Positions 6,644 to 8,677 of a DNA stretch of 8,677 nt are shown here, in pieces. A program made the position numbers and the translations under genes. The stretch spans positions 1 through 8,677 of the forward strand of contig JAJYDR010000085.1 of assembly GCA_021777285.1 (NCBI GenBank), given 5' to 3'. Origin of the DNA: Actinomycetes bacterium. Its GTDB lineage: Bacteria; Actinomycetota; Acidimicrobiia; Acidimicrobiales; RAAP-2. Every line of letters starts with the position of its first letter. Position 1 is the first letter of the stretch. The notes beneath the pieces are model-generated. The model worked only from the letters and a program-made list of their open reading frames with translations. It was not told the origin of the DNA and ran no database searches.

Positions 6644-7347
6644 TAGTAGAGTCGACTGGCCAAACGACGCCGAAAGCCGACGTAGCGAGGGTCCTCAGGG
6701 CCCAACGCGTCGAGTAACTCGAGCAAGTTCTCGCGCGCCGACGGGTTGGTCACCGACTGGTCGAGCAGGTGCTCAAGGGTGAGGTCGATGTCCCCATCCA
6801 GTCGCACACCGCTTCGCTCGAGTCGGATTCGGGCGAGGACCGTCTTGACCACGACGGCTGACGCCAACGGTTCGAGAACGGCCTCGGCTTCGTCGAGACG
6901 CCCTTCAACGCGCAACAGTTCGCCGAGTGCGGCCGCGACATCGACGTTCGACGGGTCGAGCTGGCGAGCCTGACGTAGCGACGGCTCGTCGCCGGCGGCC
7001 AGCAGACGCTCGATGGGTGAGGCGTCGGGTGCGAACTTCTTGACCCAGTCACGGACGGCGTGCTCGGGCAACGCGCCAACGAACGACTCGACGACCTGGC
7101 CATCCTTCAGGGCGAAGACCGAGGGGATGGATTGCACGCCGAAGGCCTGGGCGGTGCGAGGGTTCGCGTCCACGTCGACCTTCACGAGCTCCACCGCTCC
7201 GTTGGTCTCACCGATCACCTTTTCGAGCGTGGGGGTCAACGTGCGGCACGGTCCACACCACGCGGCCCACAGGTCGACCACGACCGGAACCGCCTTGGAT
7301 CGCTCGATAACGGCCGCATTGAACGTGGCGTCAGTTACGTCGGTCAC
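6643..7347 (-). CDS. Thioredoxin-domain protein with C-terminal TPR-like region (CnoX/YbbN-like)
   Basis: The 234-residue protein joins an N-terminal thioredoxin domain (about 1-107; WCGPC active site with cysteines 31 and 34, cis-proline in SIPSV) to a helical C-terminal half with tetratricopeptide character (RQARQLDPSNVDVAAALGEL, then GRLDEAEAVLEPLA). This is the layout of CnoX-type chaperedoxins, which hold oxidation-damaged proteins and pass them to chaperones. Unlike E. coli CnoX, a full CGPC is present, so it may also reduce disulfides. No signal peptide is seen, so it should be cytoplasmic. I place the start at the GTG at 7347: it aligns without gaps with the start of the paralogue trxA and lies six bases after TAGGAT. 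An in-frame TTG at 7353 would add two residues but follows that box directly. It heads the operon with the folP2-like gene and holA. Confidence 0.88.
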   Translation of the reverse strand: MTDVTDATFNAAVIERSKAVPVVVDLWAAWCGPCRTLTPTLEKVIGETNGAVELVKVDVDANPRTAQAFGVQSIPSVFALKDGQVVESFVGALPEHAVRDWVKKFAPDASPIERLLAAGDEPSLRQARQLDPSNVDVAAALGELLRVEGRLDEAEAVLEPLASAVVVKTVLARIRLERSGVRLDGDIDLTLEHLLDQSVTNPSARENLLELLDALGPEDPRYVGFRRRLASRLY

Positions 7348-7362
7348 GATCAAATCCTACCG
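7033..7362 (-). repeat. Tandem duplicate, copy B (thioredoxin domain plus promoter)
   Basis: This stretch matches 7402-7731 at a constant offset of 369 nt, from the CGGTAG of the -10 region through codon 105. The longest run I find identical is 27 bases, at 7139-7165 against 7508-7534. About 75 of 105 codons encode the same residue by hand count. The match stops where this copy enters its TPR-like extension. Confidence 0.85.
7354..7359 (-). promoter_or_regulatory. Candidate -10 box of the thioredoxin-TPR gene, leaderless type
   Basis: TAGGAT on the minus strand lies exactly six bases before the GTG, the spacing at which the start codon itself would be the first transcribed base. The AGGA inside it could instead serve as a ribosome site seven bases from the GTG if transcription begins further upstream, for example from trxA. 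No clear -35 box is seen. Confidence 0.5.
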
Positions 7363-7381
7363 GCGTTCGATATCGACGCCG
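7361..7381 (-). repeat. Hairpin between trxA and the thioredoxin-TPR gene
   Basis: CGGCGT and ACGCCG flank a TCGATATCGA-type centre, giving a stem of six to nine pairs with one bulged base. It lies nine bases after the trxA stop and ends next to the following -10 box. No run of U follows, so it is a weak terminator candidate; it could equally be an operator in the -35 region. Confidence 0.45.
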
Positions 7382-7389
7382 TCAGGTCG

Positions 7390-7716
7390 TTACAGTCGGT
7401 CGAGCTTGGCGATGAACTTGCGCACCGCGCGTTCGCTACGAGCACCGACGAAGGAGTCCACGACCTGTCCATTCTTGAAGGCGAAGACTGAGGGGATGGA
7501 CTGCACACCGAAGGCCTGGGCGGTGCGAGGGTTCTTGTCCACGTCCACGGCCACCAACTCGACGGACCCGGCGCTCTCCTCGACCACTTTCTCCAAGATG
7601 GGGGTCAAGACTCGGCAGGGACCGCACCAAGCGGCCCAGAGGTCGACCACGACGGGCAACGTCGCCGAGCGATCGAGGACCTTGGCGCTAAAGGTGGCGT
7701 CAGTGGCATTGTTCAC
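7390..7716 (-). CDS. trxA: Thioredoxin
   Basis: The 108-residue protein is a complete classical thioredoxin, a small dithiol reductant kept reduced by thioredoxin reductase in the cytoplasm. It shows DLWAAWCGPC with active cysteines 31 and 34, the buried Asp at 25 in VVVDLWA, and the cis-proline 75 in QSIPSVFAF, followed by the usual GQVVDSFVGA strand-turn-strand. The start is GTG, six bases after a TAGTGT box; there is no Shine-Dalgarno. It lies 42 bp upstream of a paralogue carrying an extra TPR-like half and shares about 70% of residues with it. It may be transcribed alone or partly read through into the next gene, since only a weak hairpin separates them. It is divergent from the phosphotransferase gene with a 61-bp gap. 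Confidence 0.95.
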   Translation of the reverse strand: MNNATDATFSAKVLDRSATLPVVVDLWAAWCGPCRVLTPILEKVVEESAGSVELVAVDVDKNPRTAQAFGVQSIPSVFAFKNGQVVDSFVGARSERAVRKFIAKLDRL

Positions 7717-7731
7717 ATTTTCACACTACCG
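7402..7731 (-). repeat. Tandem duplicate, copy A (trxA plus promoter)
   Basis: Partner of 7033-7362 at an offset of 369 nt. It includes the CGGTAG at 7726-7731 that begins the -10 region, the six-base gap, the GTG and the coding part up to codon 105. The last three trxA codons and stop are not shared. Confidence 0.85.
7723..7728 (-). promoter_or_regulatory. Candidate -10 box of trxA, leaderless type
   Basis: TAGTGT on the minus strand, six bases before the trxA GTG, in the same place as TAGGAT before the paralogue. The preceding CG is also shared. The spacing predicts a transcript that begins at or within a base or two of the start codon. No -35 match is evident. Confidence 0.5.
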
Positions 7732-7738
7732 TCGGTCG

Positions 7739-7769
7739 CTGACTCCCCTCCCCCACTCGCTGTTAGCCT
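7739..7769 (+). promoter_or_regulatory. Candidate promoter of the phosphotransferase gene
   Basis: CTGACT at 7739-7744 (four of six to TTGACA) is followed after 19 bases by TAGCCT at 7764-7769, preceded by a TG extension at 7761-7762. The ATG at 7778 is eight bases after the -10, so the transcript would be leaderless or nearly so. No ribosome site is visible. Confidence 0.45.
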
Positions 7770-7777
7770 CCTCGACT

Positions 7778-8677
7778 ATGGAGACGATTACGGGTATCGA
7801 CGTCGAGCCGGTGACCGACTGGCTCGTCAAACACGTCGGTCTCATGGCCCCCCTGCGCTTCGAGCTCATCGCGGGTGGACGGTCCAACCTCACCTTCCGC
7901 GTGACCGACGCCTTGTTCCGCGCGGTGGCGCTACGTCGTCCACCCGTGAGCCACGTCCTACCAACCGCGCACGACATGGTGCGCGAGCACACGGTGATCG
8001 CCGCGCTCGAGCCGCTCGGGATTCCCGTCGCGAAGCCGCTCGGGCTCTGCACCGACGCGTCAGTCAACGCCGCGCCCTTCTACGTGATGGAATTCGTCGA
8101 CGGCTACATCCTGCGTGACCGCGAGCAGGCCGAGGTCGACTTCGACGAAGCCACGCGCGCCACCATCGGCGAGAACCTCGCCGCGACGCTGGCGAGCTTG
8201 CACGACATCGATGTCGACCGAGCGGGGCTGGGAGACCTCGCCCGCCACGACGGGTACCTGGAACGCCAGCTGCGTCGCTGGCGAACCCAGTACGAACAGA
8301 TGCACGTCGACGGCGCCGACCACCACCGCTTGATCGAGGAGGTCGGCGACCGCCTCGCGGCCCGGGTCCCGGCCCAGCAACGTACGTCGATCGTCCACGG
8401 CGACTACCGACTCGACAACACCGTGCTCGACCAAACTGGCGCGATCGCCGCCATCCTCGACTGGGAGATCTGCACACTCGGTGACCCCCTCGCCGACGTC
8501 GGCTTGATGCTCGACTACTGGGCTGAGCCGGCCGACGAGATGAGTGCCCTGCTCGGCGTCGCGCCGACGACGGCGCCAGGATTCATCACCCGCGCCCAGC
8601 TCCTCGAGGCCTACGCTCGCCACTCGAGCCTCGACCTGAGCGGCGTCGCCTACTATCAATCGTTCGGATATTGGAAG
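7778..8677 (+). CDS. Phosphotransferase-family (APH-fold) protein, ACAD10/11 N-domain or FadE36-like, 3' end missing
   Basis: Three hundred codons are present and the frame is open at the right edge. The fold is that of aminoglycoside/choline kinases: GGRSN at residues 33-37 in the glycine-rich loop, ALRRPP at 51-56, AHDMVREHTVI in the N lobe, FYVMEFVDG as hinge, HGDYRLDN at 207-214 as catalytic loop, and ILDWEICTLGDPLADVG from 226 holding the metal-binding Asp228. The GGRSN, LRRPP and DWE-TLGDPLAD signatures are those of the family fused to acyl-CoA dehydrogenases in ACAD10/11 and present as FadE36 in mycobacteria. Some ACAD10/11 members phosphorylate 4-hydroxyacyl-CoAs; activity on antibiotics is unlikely. 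The nucleotide-contacting Lys of other kinases appears replaced by Arg53, as in relatives. The ATG lies eight bases after a -10-like box with no ribosome site. The final SFGYWK at the edge is typical near the C-terminal part, so only some tens of residues are probably missing. Confidence 0.88.
   Translation, partial: METITGIDVEPVTDWLVKHVGLMAPLRFELIAGGRSNLTFRVTDALFRAVALRRPPVSHVLPTAHDMVREHTVIAALEPLGIPVAKPLGLCTDASVNAAPFYVMEFVDGYILRDREQAEVDFDEATRATIGENLAATLASLHDIDVDRAGLGDLARHDGYLERQLRRWRTQYEQMHVDGADHHRLIEEVGDRLAARVPAQQRTSIVHGDYRLDNTVLDQTGAIAAILDWEICTLGDPLADVGLMLDYWAEPADEMSALLGVAPTTAPGFITRAQLLEAYARHSSLDLSGVAYYQSFGYWK

Noticed and set aside
8060..8659. A 199-codon minus-strand frame at the right end.
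   Set aside because: The plus strand carries clear kinase motifs (HGDYRLDN, DWE, GDPLAD) in one uninterrupted frame over the same bases.
7778..8677. Aminoglycoside resistance gene.
   Set aside because: The fold is shared, but GGRSN, LRRPP and TLGDPLAD signatures belong to the ACAD10/11 and FadE36 group. There is no mobile context.
1..8677. Mobile elements, CRISPR arrays, tRNA genes or a defence island.
   Set aside because: No transposase, integrase, array of short repeats or tRNA-like fold was seen. All genes are core functions in a conserved neighbourhood, and base composition looks even.

Overview
The window is a high-GC, gene-dense stretch of ordinary bacterial chromosome. It holds ten protein genes (two cut by the window edges) and no RNA genes, mobile elements or CRISPR arrays. 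Several features point to Actinomycetota: GTG at seven of ten starts, an hrcA-dnaJ-rsmE cluster under a CIRCE operator, a FolP2-type dihydropteroate synthase homologue, and start codons sitting just downstream of TANNNT boxes as in leaderless transcripts. Class Acidimicrobiia is a guess from general feel, not proven.

Region 1 (1-2600, minus strand) is the heat-shock unit hrcA > dnaJ > rsmE. A perfect CIRCE operator (TTAGCACTC-N9-GAGTGCTAA) lies directly before hrcA, and a TAGAAT -10-like box sits inside its spacer. HrcA therefore probably represses its own operon. The genes overlap (hrcA/dnaJ by 8 or 20 nt, dnaJ/rsmE by 4 nt), so they are probably translationally coupled. rsmE runs off the left edge.

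Region 2 (2601-4785) is translation-related: lepA (EF4) on the minus strand and rpsT (ribosomal protein S20) on the plus strand, divergent from a palindrome-rich 112-bp region. rpsT converges on holA, and their stop codons overlap in a shared CTAA.

Region 3 (4782-7728, minus strand) runs trxA, then thioredoxin-TPR protein > folP2-like > holA. The last three genes overlap by 1 and 4 nt and look like one operon. The two thioredoxin genes are tandem paralogues, about 70% identical over 105 residues by hand count. They match at a constant 369-nt offset that includes the -10 box and its distance to the start codon, so the duplication or later gene conversion reached into the promoter.

Region 4 (7732-8677, plus strand) is a divergent gene for a phosphotransferase-fold protein of the ACAD10/11 N-domain (FadE36-like) type, cut by the right edge.

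I see no clearly new defence or mobile system. The points most worth following are the FolP2-like protein, which lacks canonical dihydropteroate synthase motif residues yet is coupled to holA; the duplicated thioredoxin pair with matching leaderless-looking promoters; and the CIRCE element that contains the promoter.
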